DNA of 13,661 bases from Amoebophrya sp. AT5.2 (GCA_005223375.1 RXOD01005516.1:1-13661), one strand, 5' to 3'. Numbered from the stretch's first letter, positions 1 to 8,674 are shown. The notes: generated by a model from the sequence alone, not told the origin. Made by a program: numbers and translations.

Positions 1-374
1 GAACTTTGCCTAGGTTCCAGTGGCTTGTGAAAAAACTTAATGGCGAACACGCCAGCGATAGTTTCTAAAAAATTAATTGCCCGCGTGTTGTAATCAGAGT
101 GGGGCATGCTTTTCGTCACCTTCTCCCTCACGGCGAAGAACTTGCCGCTGATGCACAAAACTGCACCAAACCATCCGACGTTGCGCTCCCAGGACGCATC
201 GGTGTAGAGAAGCACACTGGGAGCAGCCGGATCTTCAAACGAGATCCGCTTTCGAGTGTTCATGTCCATGATGCTTTCGATCGCCTGCAGCGAACTCCGT
301 ACAGCAAAGTCAGCCGCCGTTTCTTCCCGCGTCAGCATGCGGTGCAGCGGCCGCATCACGGGCGTCAACGCTCT
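1..374 (-). CDS. RNase H domain fragment of element B (severed from its RT; runs off the window)
   Basis: Read on the minus strand from 374, the frame stays open for 124 codons to the window edge. It starts RALTPVMRPL and aligns with RAFSPVLRPL of element A's RT-RNase H protein. Two of the RNase H catalytic acids are visible: Asp in YTDAS (codon 200-198) and Glu in NFLETIAG (codon 65-63), matching A's residues at 5748 and 5883. The remaining acids and the C-terminus lie outside the window. There is no start codon here. The first residue is the exact homologue of the one after the point where B's RT frame stops at 6880, so this is the 3' part of the same gene displaced by element A. The frame also stays open upstream into A (to a TAA at 542-540), which I treat as chance. 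Confidence 0.85.
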
Positions 375-637
375 GTGCTGAGCCAGGAGGGCGCGCAGTG
401 GATCTGGTTGAATTTCTATGTGCATGAGTGTATTCTGTGTGTTTGAGTTGTCGGAGAGCGTTATCGCGATAGTCATATGGGCAGCAGGCCCAAGCCACGC
501 CTTTGCGCAGTATGCGCTCTTGTTGAAGCTGTGCTTCAGTTATTTTTTGATTCCCACCCACCCGCCTTTAGCGCGAAGTTCTAAAAGATGCCTGCTCAGT
601 TAGTCATTTGATCTTGTTCCTCCGCCGCCGACACAAG
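375..637 (+). other. 5' non-coding leader of element A
   Basis: This is the 263-base stretch between the inferred left end of element A and the YR start codon. No convincing protein is encoded. It contains a pyrimidine tract ending in TTTAG at 544-571, which also occurs in the leader of element B (12172-12140). No copy of the leader was found in A's 3' region by eye, so a split-direct-repeat terminal structure of the Ngaro/PAT type is not evident. Confidence 0.5.
544..571 (+). promoter_or_regulatory. Pyrimidine tract ending in AG upstream of element A YR gene
   Basis: A T-run, then CCCACCCACCCGCC, then TTTAG, lies about 67 bases before the YR start. Element B has a matching T-run, CCCACCCGACCACCC and TTTAG at 12172-12140. 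The shape is that of a 3' splice acceptor, either cis or spliced-leader trans-splicing, but a pyrimidine-rich initiator is equally possible. Confidence 0.4.
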
Positions 638-2075
638 ATGGACGATGAAGATTTGTTGTTCCAAGAACAGATGCGGCAAGCAGCAGCAGATAATGTTGCC
701 TCCTTTGATAACATGGCAAGCGCGTTTGGGACAAGAGCTGTCGCAGGTGCGGTGAAGTCGCTGTTGATCAGCGGAGCGCAGATCTGTGAAGAGTTCCTCG
801 GCGATGTGTCGCTCACAGCTGCAGCTGGTGGAAAGGTATAGACTCACTTCCTTTTAGGAAATTTTTTGTTTTGTGCTCCTACAAGAACAAAGCTTGTTCC
901 CACTTCTTTCCCCTTCTGCTACACAGTTACCAAAAGTCCAGCTGACGAGAGAGTCCTTCCTGGTGAAGGCGAGCGAAGAGCTCGCGCGGAGTAAGATGGC
1001 ACGCGGATACAGCTCCGGGAAGAAGCTTGTGAAACCAGATGAAGGGAACTTGCCGGAGATGCTCGCGATGAGCATACAGCACAACGCTCGAACAGGTAGA
1101 AGAGACGGGCTCAGGTTCACGTCCGCTGATATGTTAAGGAAGCCTGTGTCAGGTGGTGGATCGAAGTTCGACAGAGCTGCAGAAGTAGTTTCGTCACCGA
1201 CGCTGCTAGGTTCGTGTCTTGACGAACTAGCCGTCATGGTGGATAGAACAAAAAGAGATAAGCAAGTAGCTTCAACCGTCAATCGGTACCGATCGCTTGT
1301 GCAGTCTGGACTGCCAGGCGAAGAAGGATCGTATGAATCGATCTACGCGTACATCGGTGTAATGCTGGGCGCCGATTACGCCACAGTTAAAGGAGGTGTC
1401 GATGCTGTAATAAATAGTCCGTTGCGCAGATGCACGGAAGACGAGGTTGCCGACTTGAAGGACATTCTTGCTACACTTAAGCGCAGAGGCCACACTGGCA
1501 GAAAAGCTCAGAAGCGTCCGTTGACCATTGTAGATGTGTGGGGTTGGTTTCGCGACAACAAGATCAAGTACCGAGAACTGATCGTTCTGACGTTGACGTT
1601 CTGTTTCGCCATGCGCAAAAGCGAAGTTAAGAAGTTAGACACGTCGCTGCAGAAAAAAGACAAGATGATCCAGCTGTGGTACGAAGGTTCAGAGCTCTGT
1701 ATGGATTTTTCCAAAGCTAGCACCAAGTCAAACACTTATGGCGTCGTCAGGTGCAAGTGCTTCTGCAAAGCGTTGGAAGATTTAGGCTTACCCACGTACC
1801 TCTGCGCCTGCCAGTTCGCGAAAAACTTGCCAAGGTTAAGAGAAGATGATCTCGACGTTGCTAAAATTCTAAAGAAAGCTGAGGCTTCGGTCAGTTACGG
1901 GACACATAGCTTTCGCATAGGTTGTGCATGCACGTTGTTTTCCGCAGAGATGGACATTAGCCGGATTCTCATACACTGTCGCTGGACCTCGCTCGACATG
2001 TTACTCACGTACATCCGCAACATAACGCAGGTTAAGAAAGATAAGTTCGCGGAGTTTTGTTTTGCCGTTGTGTAA
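638..2075 (+). CDS. Tyrosine recombinase of element A, two exons (638-835, 927-2075)
   Basis: This is the predicted integrase that inserts the circular DNA copy of the element. Joining the exons gives 448 residues. Box I Arg lies at about residue 296 (FAMRKSEV). HSFR gives His393 and Arg396, HCRW gives His416 and Trp419, and the nucleophile Tyr428 is in LTYIR, so the visible catalytic set is complete. Between box I and HxxR there is CxC-X12-CxC (residues 344-361), a possible metal site shared with element B. ATG 638 is preferred over the upstream in-frame ATG 608 because it follows ACACAAG and its N-terminus aligns with that of element B. Exon 1 (66 codons) is homologous to B's N-terminus, which supports the splice. 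The gene lies first in the element, which is unusual. Confidence 0.87.
836..926 (+). other. Spliceosomal intron in element A YR gene (91 bp)
   Basis: The donor is AAG|GTATAG at 836. The acceptor is a pyrimidine-rich run ending CTACACAG at 926. Removal joins two frames in phase 0 and bypasses the TAG at 839-841. Element B's YR is one open frame across the corresponding place. Confidence 0.85.
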
Positions 2076-2345
2076 AAAGATATCGTCCTCCGCCACAGGT
2101 TGGCCATGAAAGTTTCACACCAAAAGATGGTTTCGCCTGCCGGTTGACTGTGCGTAGAGCACATTGCAAGAAAGGCGCGAGTCGCTGTTCAGGTATGGCT
2201 TGAGCGAGAGGTCGATGCAAAAGTTGGCAAAACGGCGAGAGAAATTTCAGCTCAAGTTAAGATTGCCTTATATCACAAACTGCTGTTTCACCCCTCTAGG
2301 GAAAACTCGTCTTCTGCTAAAGAAAGAAAGTTAAAGCGGTAAAAG
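2076..2345 (+). other. Spacer between YR and Gag genes of element A
   Basis: No convincing coding potential is seen in these 270 bases. A pyrimidine-rich run ending CCCCTCTAG (AG at 2298-2299) lies 47 bases before the Gag start. A similar TTTCTCCCCATCAG precedes the Gag gene of element B (10310-10293). Confidence 0.4.
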
Positions 2346-3512
2346 ATGGCACAGCCAGGTGCAGGCGCAGGTGGTGCCGCAGCGGCAGGAGGTGCAGCTG
2401 CTGGCGCCGACGTTCTGCAGAACCTGGTCAACGACCAGGAGAGCAAGGTCTTCGAGACGGCGTACGCGCAGCTCCCTATTCGCAACGTGGAGCAGATGCC
2501 GAAGCCCAAGATGTATAGTTTTGGTTCAACGTCGTCCACGGTTTGTTTCGTCAAAAGGTGTGAGGTGTTGGTGCAAAGGATGAAAAGATAAGGCGATCGT
2601 GCCGTCGATGCACGCGCCAAGTTCAAGTCGTCTGGCAGGCATGTGGGTTCCTCCATAGCCTAGCACAGCGACAACTGTTGCAAAAGCTTTCTGAAGATGA
2701 TTCCTTTTTCGTTTTCGGTGAGAAAGAACTGCAGATGTGTTCTGATAACACATCAATCGGTTTTTTACAGGTTCAATGAAGCCTGCCGCGTCGTGAAGAA
2801 GAAACAGATCGGAATGGTGGCGCACCAGATCGCGACGGATGAGTCGTACAAGAGCACCGACGTGTTGTCCTTGCTGTACGCGCTCGGGTCGAAGGTTGAG
2901 AAGGACGCCAATGCCGCCGTTTCGATGGACACAGTGAACAACCTCGTCGTGAAGTTGGGCCAAGTTCAGCTGGAGTTTGGCAAAGATGCCGCTGAAAAGA
3001 TCTTCGGCAAAGTCCTCGCGAAGATGCACGCACAAGTTGTGTTCCAGATTTCGTCAGAAGAACTTGTTCGCGACCCAGTTGCTCATTTGATTTCCACATA
3101 CTTACAGACGATCGCCAGCGATGATTCGGCGCCCGGAACGACGTTTCCGCAGAGGATCCGCGGCTGGATCAACACCAAGTGGGAGTCCAGCGTGGAGCTC
3201 CAGTGTCAAGCAGAATCGATGATGCAGGACATGAAGAAAGAGAGTCAGCGGATCGCTGCGAGTGCTGCTGTCGCCCCGTACAACGGCGGCGGAAAGAAAG
3301 GTGGAAAAGGGAAAGGTAAGAAAGGTGGTAAGGGGTCGGATCGCCCCTGTTTTCACTTCATGCTGAACAAGTGCTCGAGCGCGAACTGCAGACTCAAGCA
3401 CATGAAAGCGTCTGAACTGACACAGGAGCAGTTCCAGGAGCTCAAGGACGGTCCTGGTAAGGTGATGCTCAAGGACTTGAACTACGGGGACGTCCACTTT
3501 GCGACCGAGTAG
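2346..3512 (+). CDS. Gag-like nucleocapsid protein with CCCH zinc finger, element A, two exons (2346-2512, 2771-3512)
   Basis: The likely role is binding and packaging element RNA. Splicing gives 302 residues. The order is an Ala/Gly-rich N-terminus (residues 1-21), a helical middle region, a PGTTFPQR...W segment conserved in element B, a Gly/Lys-rich basic linker of about 20 residues, then a zinc finger C-X7-C-X4-C-X3-H (Cys249, Cys257, Cys262, His266) and a short acidic tail. The finger is of the CCCH RNA-binding type, not the CCHC knuckle usual in retroviral-type Gag. The Gag role is inferred from position, the basic linker plus finger, and homology to the matching gene of element B. The splice fuses AT and G into a Met codon and keeps frame. 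Confidence 0.8.
2513..2770 (+). other. Spliceosomal intron in element A Gag gene (258 bp)
   Basis: The donor is GTATAG at 2513, the same hexamer as in this element's YR intron. The acceptor is a T-run ending TTTTTTACAG at 2770. Splicing is in phase 2 and joins the PKPKM end of exon 1 to FNEACRVV, where homology with element B (FKKAHAIA) resumes. Confidence 0.8.
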
Positions 3513-3719
3513 AGCAGAAGATGAGGCTTTTTTGGCTGCACTGAAGTGGTGTTGTGCTTTCAGTAGCAGGTGAAGCTTAGTACGATCGTCTGCTGCGGCC
3601 TCTCGAGTAGCCGGCACAACCTTCTGTGGTGAAGGAGAGATAGATTTTCAGGATCTGGTTTCGCAGACAGTCTGGAACAGCTTCCATGTCTTTTTTGACC
3701 ACCAGCTGATGCGACTACG
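3513..3719 (+). other. Spacer between Gag and RT genes of element A
   Basis: No ORF is supported in these 207 bases. A T-run followed by GACCACCAG (AG at 3704-3705) lies 15 bases before the candidate RT start at 3720, as for the upstream genes. Confidence 0.35.
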
Positions 3720-3798
3720 ATGTCCGCAAATATGTATGATTACTTTTTTGGACAATGTCGCCAGGAGGACGACAGATGGTGGTCTGGAAAAAAGAAGA
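3720..3798 (+). CDS. Candidate first exon of element A RT gene
   Basis: ATG 3720 opens 26 codons (MSANMYDYFF...) followed by the consensus donor GTGAGT at 3799. An acceptor with a long pyrimidine tract ending CATGACAG at 4050 is in matching phase with the RT frame, so splicing adds this exon and removes the hydrophobic stretch coded at 4003-4050. Homology to element B's upstream exons is not convincing, so the model rests on splice signals and phase alone. RT could instead start at ATG 4003. Confidence 0.4.
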
Positions 3799-4050
3799 GT
3801 GAGTGCAAAGTGTGCACAAGTTGCACTTCTGCGGCAGGTTGTTTTCATATGTTCATGAGCGTCGCTGTGTCTCACTTGGTAGTCAGCCTCGTATGCTGTT
3901 GATAAGCTGACTTGCATCTCCTTTGTGGAACTTCATGGCAATACTCATGTGCTGCGACGCCGCTCTCTGATAGACTCAGACTTCTGAAAAACCACTGGAA
4001 AATGAAGTTTTGGCTGTGTCTGCTTGCCTTCGCTTCCGCCGTCATGACAG
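3799..4050 (+). other. Candidate intron at the 5' end of element A RT gene (252 bp)
   Basis: GTGAGT donor, pyrimidine-rich acceptor and phase-1 frame compatibility. The length is close to the 258-bp and 280-bp introns in the Gag genes. If real, the N-terminal hydrophobic segment of the long open frame is not translated. Confidence 0.4.
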
Positions 4051-6311
4051 TTCCGGCTTTGCCGACCAAGGTGGAGATTCAGCGCATGTTCAAGCGCATC
4101 GAGCTCGATCGGCTGCGGCAGCACGGCTTCAAGAAAATGCCAGACTTACCGCCCGCAGAGTTAGTTACGCCGGAAAAGATAGCTAGCGCAAGAAAGGAGC
4201 TCATGGAGGTTGTGAACAGCACTGCTGCTGCCAGCCTGGTCTGGGAAGGTCTTGTGGATCCCACGGTGAAGTACTGCAAGGTGCAGTCGCGGTTAGGTCT
4301 GTGGGAGCACTTGGCGAACAAGTATCATGATGAGGACGCGTCCTGCTGGATGGACTGGCTCGATGGCCTCGAGTGTGTAGGTGAGTGTATCTGTCCGGAG
4401 TCGTGGGAAAAGAGGCTCAAGAAGGACAACAAGCTGAGTTTAGATGGGTCGTTTAAACAAAGTAAAGCTGTTCTCGACATCATGGACGGGAAGCACAAGA
4501 AACCAGCTTGGCCGCAGGACCAGATCCAGAAGGTGTGGGACGTCTCCCTGGAGGAAGCGCAGATTGTCCCGGAGCTCGGCTACCCCATGCTCATGGGGCC
4601 ATGCGATGTGATCAAAGGGGAAGAGTGTGTCATAGAGTATGGGTTCAGGAGATTTCCTCGTGTACAGAAGATAACAAAAGTCAGGATGATAGATCCTGCA
4701 ATTGGAGCTAACGCACTATCACCTCTCACGCGTGTTCCCCCGATACCTTCGACCTATGATATTTTGTGTAACGCAACAGTTGCGATGCTGCCGCACACTA
4801 GGAGGTTGTATGCTGTGAACCACTCGCGGGCAGTACTTAAAGCTAACAGGGCACGTGAAAAGAGGTATGAAGAGCAGGTGCTCAAGTTTTTAGATGGCGA
4901 CATAGACAAGATTGGCGACGATTTGATCAAGACGGGTGCTGCGCACCCAGCCCGCGACGCGACCCCGAACTTCGTGTCCAACAGGAATGCCAAAAAGCGT
5001 CGCAAGGTCGAGTCAGAGAAGAAGCGCATTGCGCTAGACATAGTTGCCGTCGACGTAGCCAAGTGCTACAAGAACATGATCATCAAAGCTAGTCATAGAA
5101 AATGCAATCGTGTGTTAGTCTTCGACCCAGTTAGCTCGACGCACAAGTGGTGCGAGAGTATCACCGCGATTTTTGGGTCGAGGCACAGTGTGACCGGTTG
5201 GTGCCGCAAAGGGAAGTTTCTACGCAGTGTGATGAGGAAGATGCACGGTTTAAATGCCGATGATTATGTAGATGACTTCGCCATCTTTGTCCCCTTGGGG
5301 ATGGGAGAAGAAGTCCGCGACGCAATGATAGAACTCCTAGACGCGCTAGGCCTCCCGGCCATGATGGACAAGACCAGTTTCGGCACTGACATGGAAGTAC
5401 TAGGTATGCAGTACAATGTGGAAGGCAGTGTGCCGGTCTTAGAGGTCACCGAGAAGAAGAAAAAGCAGATTGTGGAAACCTGTGACAAGTTCATCGATGA
5501 AGGCGTGATCAACGAGGTCGACCTCGATTCTTTTTTAGGTAAAATGACGTTCATCTTCAGCTCCATCGCCGACAGGGCATTTAGCCCTGTTTTGAGGCCG
5601 CTACGACGCATGCTGAGCTCTGAGCAGCTAGAAATAGATCACGGTATCAGGGGTGCGCTCCTAGCCATCAAGGAAGTGATGGGGATGGAGCTAAAGAGGT
5701 CGGTGCAGTGTGAAGAGGTGAATGCACACAGTGTGATGCTTTACACGGACGCCTCATGGCATAACAAAAAAGGGGTACTGGGCGCCGTGCTTGTGCTAGA
5801 TGGAAAGTTTTATGCTGTGAGTGAAGAGGTCTTCAAACACCAGATGCTAGATGAGTACAACTCTTTCCCCATCAACTTTCTGGAAACGATCGCTGGCATA
5901 GTTGGCATAAAGTTTTTTGTAGATAAACTACGGGGGAAACGCATAGATCATGCAATAGATAACGACTGTGCCAAAGAGTTTTTGATCTCGCAGGGCACGG
6001 GCAGTGGTAAAAAGAAGTGGTACTTAGTGCAAGGGGCGACACGGTACTGGATCGAGGCCACGGCGGCCAACATCCGACCATGGATTGTTCGGGTCCCCTC
6101 TAAATTAAACATTGCTGATTATCCCACCCGGCCGGAAGCTATGGCCTTTCTGAGGAGTTTGTACCCTTCGCTGTTTGAAGAAGTGTTAGAGGGTTTTGGC
6201 ATGAAGGAGTTTCTGGACGGGCTGCTCATGTCCAAAGTGCCGGCCACTGTCCGGCAGCTCGCGGAATGCATGAACAACAATGTAGATGATGGACTGGATG
6301 GCGTCGCATGA
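3912..6311 (+). CDS. Reverse transcriptase-RNase H polyprotein of element A (main exon)
   Basis: This enzyme copies the element RNA into DNA and degrades the RNA strand. The frame is open from 3912. Real translation probably begins at ATG 4003 or through the exon at 3720 spliced to 4051. An N-terminal region of unknown fold carries GLECxGECxCPExW (4362-4406), conserved in element B. RT core: GFRRFP and KVRMIDP fingers, motif A VDVAKCYK (Asp codon 5052), motif B-like FGSRHSVTGW, motif C YVDD (5265-5276). RNase H: Asp in YTDAS (5748), Glu in NFLETIAG (5883), Asp in AIDND (5958), Asp in IADYPTR (6117), a full set of four acids. The protein then ends with a tail of about 60 residues. No protease, methyltransferase or integrase domain is seen. 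The gene appears intact. Confidence 0.9.
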   Translation: MHLLCGTSWQYSCAATPLSDRLRLLKNHWKMKFWLCLLAFASAVMTVPALPTKVEIQRMFKRIELDRLRQHGFKKMPDLPPAELVTPEKIASARKELMEVVNSTAAASLVWEGLVDPTVKYCKVQSRLGLWEHLANKYHDEDASCWMDWLDGLECVGECICPESWEKRLKKDNKLSLDGSFKQSKAVLDIMDGKHKKPAWPQDQIQKVWDVSLEEAQIVPELGYPMLMGPCDVIKGEECVIEYGFRRFPRVQKITKVRMIDPAIGANALSPLTRVPPIPSTYDILCNATVAMLPHTRRLYAVNHSRAVLKANRAREKRYEEQVLKFLDGDIDKIGDDLIKTGAAHPARDATPNFVSNRNAKKRRKVESEKKRIALDIVAVDVAKCYKNMIIKASHRKCNRVLVFDPVSSTHKWCESITAIFGSRHSVTGWCRKGKFLRSVMRKMHGLNADDYVDDFAIFVPLGMGEEVRDAMIELLDALGLPAMMDKTSFGTDMEVLGMQYNVEGSVPVLEVTEKKKKQIVETCDKFIDEGVINEVDLDSFLGKMTFIFSSIADRAFSPVLRPLRRMLSSEQLEIDHGIRGALLAIKEVMGMELKRSVQCEEVNAHSVMLYTDASWHNKKGVLGAVLVLDGKFYAVSEEVFKHQMLDEYNSFPINFLETIAGIVGIKFFVDKLRGKRIDHAIDNDCAKEFLISQGTGSGKKKWYLVQGATRYWIEATAANIRPWIVRVPSKLNIADYPTRPEAMAFLRSLYPSLFEEVLEGFGMKEFLDGLLMSKVPATVRQLAECMNNNVDDGLDGVA

Positions 6312-6879
6312 TGCGACCATGTCAGAGAATAGTTGGAAAGAAGTCTTGCATGGCATTTCTATTGTGGTTTAGATTTTTAGTTTTTTGGATCATGCATATA
6401 ATGCATTAGCTTTTTTAGCCACTTGGGCTTCACTTTGATTCAGATTTTCATGTACAGATAACTTTGTGTTTTTTAGCCTGACTAAAGAAGGCTCGTTGTA
6501 CAGATCGATTGATGTTGTTTCTTCATTGATGAAATGAGCGCTTGTGTGCTCGTGTAAAATGGTTTGAGAACAGATGTCTGTGGAAGCCGTTGCGATACAC
6601 GCCGGCCCTTTGAGGTACGTTGGCGTGACCACATCACGGTCGCGACCCGCCGCGCCCCGCCGCTGGCGATTGCGGATTGGGCTCTTTCTCTCTGGTTCGC
6701 ACTTGTTCCTCATGGATGAGGCTCTGTGCTCGTGTTTTGATCGGTCTTGAGGTCGTGAACGGCCTCTTTGCCCGATGTGGGCTTGGCGGGTTTCGGTCGT
6801 GCTGCGCTCTCGGCACAAGTCGTGATGGCTTTCACCCTTGGTTCTCCTAGTTCTACACACCTTGCACTTCAGGAATTCA
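6312..6879 (+). other. 3' non-coding region of element A
   Basis: This 568-base stretch lies between the RT stop and the inferred right end of A. The first 250 bases are T-rich on the + strand and the rest GC-rich. An open frame runs on the minus strand (6860-6390) but is rich in Arg and Ser, resembles nothing known and has no homologue in element B, so it is not called. Short direct repeats TGTGCTCGTGT (6545-6555 and 6725-6735) and TGTACAGAT occur. No long copy of the 5' leader was found. Confidence 0.5.
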
Positions 6880-8424
6880 ATCAGCTATAGCTGATAAAGC
6901 AAAGGTCAAACGACCCACAAACGATTCGAGCTCGTCGAGCTCGAATCTGCCTTCTTCTTGCACACGTTTACACACACTCTTGATCTGCTCTTTCTTTGCC
7001 TCAGTGAGAAAGAGCTCCGGCGCGTCGCCTTCGACGCTGAACATAAGACCAAGCACCTCCAACTCCCGCCCAAAATCCACCTTGTCAACCATGGCGGGGA
7101 GACCAAGGGCGTCCAGCAGCTCGAGCATACACTCAGCCGTCTTCTTGCCTAACCCACGCTTCACGAACGAAGTGAAGTCATCTACGTAATCATCGCTGTT
7201 CAACCCGAACAGCTTTCTCTTGACAGACCGCAAAAACTTGCCCTGTCGCGCCCAACCGGTGACGGAATGTTTGCTGCCAAAAATGGCAGTGACGGACTCA
7301 AACCAGAAGTACTTCGCCACTTCCGGGCTGTATACTATCAACCGGCTGTACGCGCGGTGGTCCAACTTGACCATTAGACTTTTATAACATTTGGCCACGT
7401 CGACCACAACCACCTCCAGATCCACTTTCTCGCCAGCTTCCCGCCGGCGCCTCTTGGCGACGTGCTCGCACTCCTCGTTGAACTCCACGCACGCGTTGCG
7501 CGCGGGCTGAGTCGCGCCTTTCTTCAACAGGTCGCTGTCGATCACGTCGCGCTTCCCTTGGAAGAACTCCAAGAGTTGCGCTTCGTACCTTTTTTCCGCT
7601 CGTCGGCACCGCTTGATGACGCGGCGCGTGTGCTGCACAACGTTCAGGCCGCGAACAGCAGGGTCCCTTGCGACAGCTGCGTTAATGAGGATGTCCTGCG
7701 CAGCTGGGATTGGAACAACTTTACGAAGGAGGCTGCACTCGCAGGCGCTGACGGCAGGATCGATCATCCTGACTTTGCCGGCTTTTTGCTCCCGCGGAAA
7801 CCTGCGGAAGCCGAACTTTATCTCGCTAGCGTCGCGTATCTCGAAGGGGCCCCGCAGCATCGGATACCCGAGCTCGGGGACCACCTTCGTCTCCTCCAGA
7901 GACTGCTCCCACGTCTTCTTGATGAGCTTGTCCCCCCAACAGGGCTTTTTTAGATTTCCCGCGACGACTTCTTGCACAACCCTAGAGGGCTGGAAATCTG
8001 CTACTGCTGTCGCCGGCTTCACCCCGGGCTTATCTTCCCAGTCCTCTGGGCACTCGCATTCGCCGATGCATTCTAAACCACCTACCCAAACGCGCCAGGA
8101 CTCTGGATCAGTTTTATGGAACTTTGCGCCGAGCTTTTCCCACAACCCTAACTTACCGCAAACACGCGGTTTCCGCAGTTCCTCATGCACGGTCTCGAAC
8201 AACTCTTTGTTGCGCTCTTGTGCTTCACGTGCTGTTGCTCGTAGGGCTTCGAGAGACTTCTGCAGCGAGTCCTCGGACAAAAGCTCGGGCGGCGGAAGTT
8301 CAGGGGCACGGTTAAAGGCGTGCTGCCTGTACATGTCGAACTTGATGCGTGTCATGATGTGCCGCAAGCGCAGTTCCTCCTTGGGAGGCTGCGTGCTACC
8401 TTCATTTTCACTCTGCGTGGTGCA
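6880..8424 (-). CDS. Reverse transcriptase of element B, main exon, truncated at its 3' end by element A
   Basis: Homologous to the RT of element A along its length: N-terminal region with GLECIGECECPEDW (8079-8038), GFRRFP and KVRMIDP, motif A VDVAKCYK (Asp codon 7401-7399), FGSKHSVTGW, and motif C YVDD (7188-7177). The frame ends at ...LSAIAD (Asp codon 6882-6880). The next triplet, TGA, belongs to the inserted element. RNase H continues at 374. The 5' limit is set at the acceptor-like GTGTTTAG before 8424. The first in-frame ATG is 8355, but homology to A begins close to it and upstream exons are likely. The polymerase motifs are intact, but the natural protein would be severed from its RNase H. 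Confidence 0.85.
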
Positions 8425-8674
8425 CTAAACACGGGCTTCGCAGTCGCTACAGAGAAGTGGACACAACAACTCACATTACACGCTCGTACTGCTTGAGCTG
8501 CAGTTCTGCATCGGCCTGCGTCGCGAACTTCGCTCTAAAACTTCACTCTCTGCCCACTCTCGGGCCATCAATGGTTCTGTTTTTCTAAAAGAGTCTCGAC
8601 ACCTGAACACGGCACAAAGCATGCTTTCACGGCGTGTCGCCTAGCAATGCGCAGACATCGTCTTTTTTGATCAT
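8411..8674 (-). CDS. Tentative upstream exons of element B RT (8674-8631, 8534-8475)
   Basis: On the minus strand ATG 8674 opens 14 codons (MIKKDDVCAL...) to a donor GTGAAAG at 8630. An acceptor GTTTTAG ends at 8535 and is followed, in compatible phase, by about 20 codons (AKFATQADAELQL...) up to donors GTAATG (8479) or GTGAGT (8474). Either donor can join the main exon in frame, at 8424 or 8410 respectively. The model is consistent in phase but lacks homology support, since element A's proposed exon 1 is dissimilar. Confidence 0.3.

Larger units (their letters stand above)
375..6879 (+). mobile_element. Element A: complete tyrosine-recombinase (DIRS-like) retrotransposon, order YR-Gag-RT/RNase H
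   Basis: This 6505-bp segment carries YR, Gag-like and RT/RNase H genes on one strand, all with apparently intact frames once introns are removed. Its limits come from the host element it interrupts: on the minus strand element B's RT frame ends with the Asp codon at 6882-6880 and resumes with the Arg codon at 374-372. No target-site duplication and no long inverted terminal repeat is visible at the ends, as expected for YR insertion rather than DDE integrase. No methyltransferase (DIRS) or SGNH hydrolase (Ngaro) domain was seen. Exact ends may be off by 1-3 bases because of codon degeneracy. Confidence 0.8.

Noticed and set aside
375..542. Open frame continuing upstream of the RNase H fragment for 55 codons into element A
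   Set aside because: It has no homology to the RT thumb that should precede RNase H, while the true preceding residues are found at 6880. Chance openness is the simpler reading.
6390..6860. 156-codon minus-strand frame in A's 3' region
   Set aside because: Arg/Ser-rich and unlike any known protein. It lies antisense at the end of A and has no counterpart in element B. A loose resemblance (RERST..TR) to a frame near 12540 is too short to count.
375..6879. Reading 375-6879 as a giant intron of element B's RT gene
   Set aside because: The break after the Asp codon is TGA, not GT. A later GTGTGT donor lies beyond that stop, so splicing could not restore the frame.
7462..8428. Overlapping + strand open frames (163 and 271 codons) opposite element B RT
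   Set aside because: Antisense shadows of the RT. The low stop density follows from GC-rich codons.
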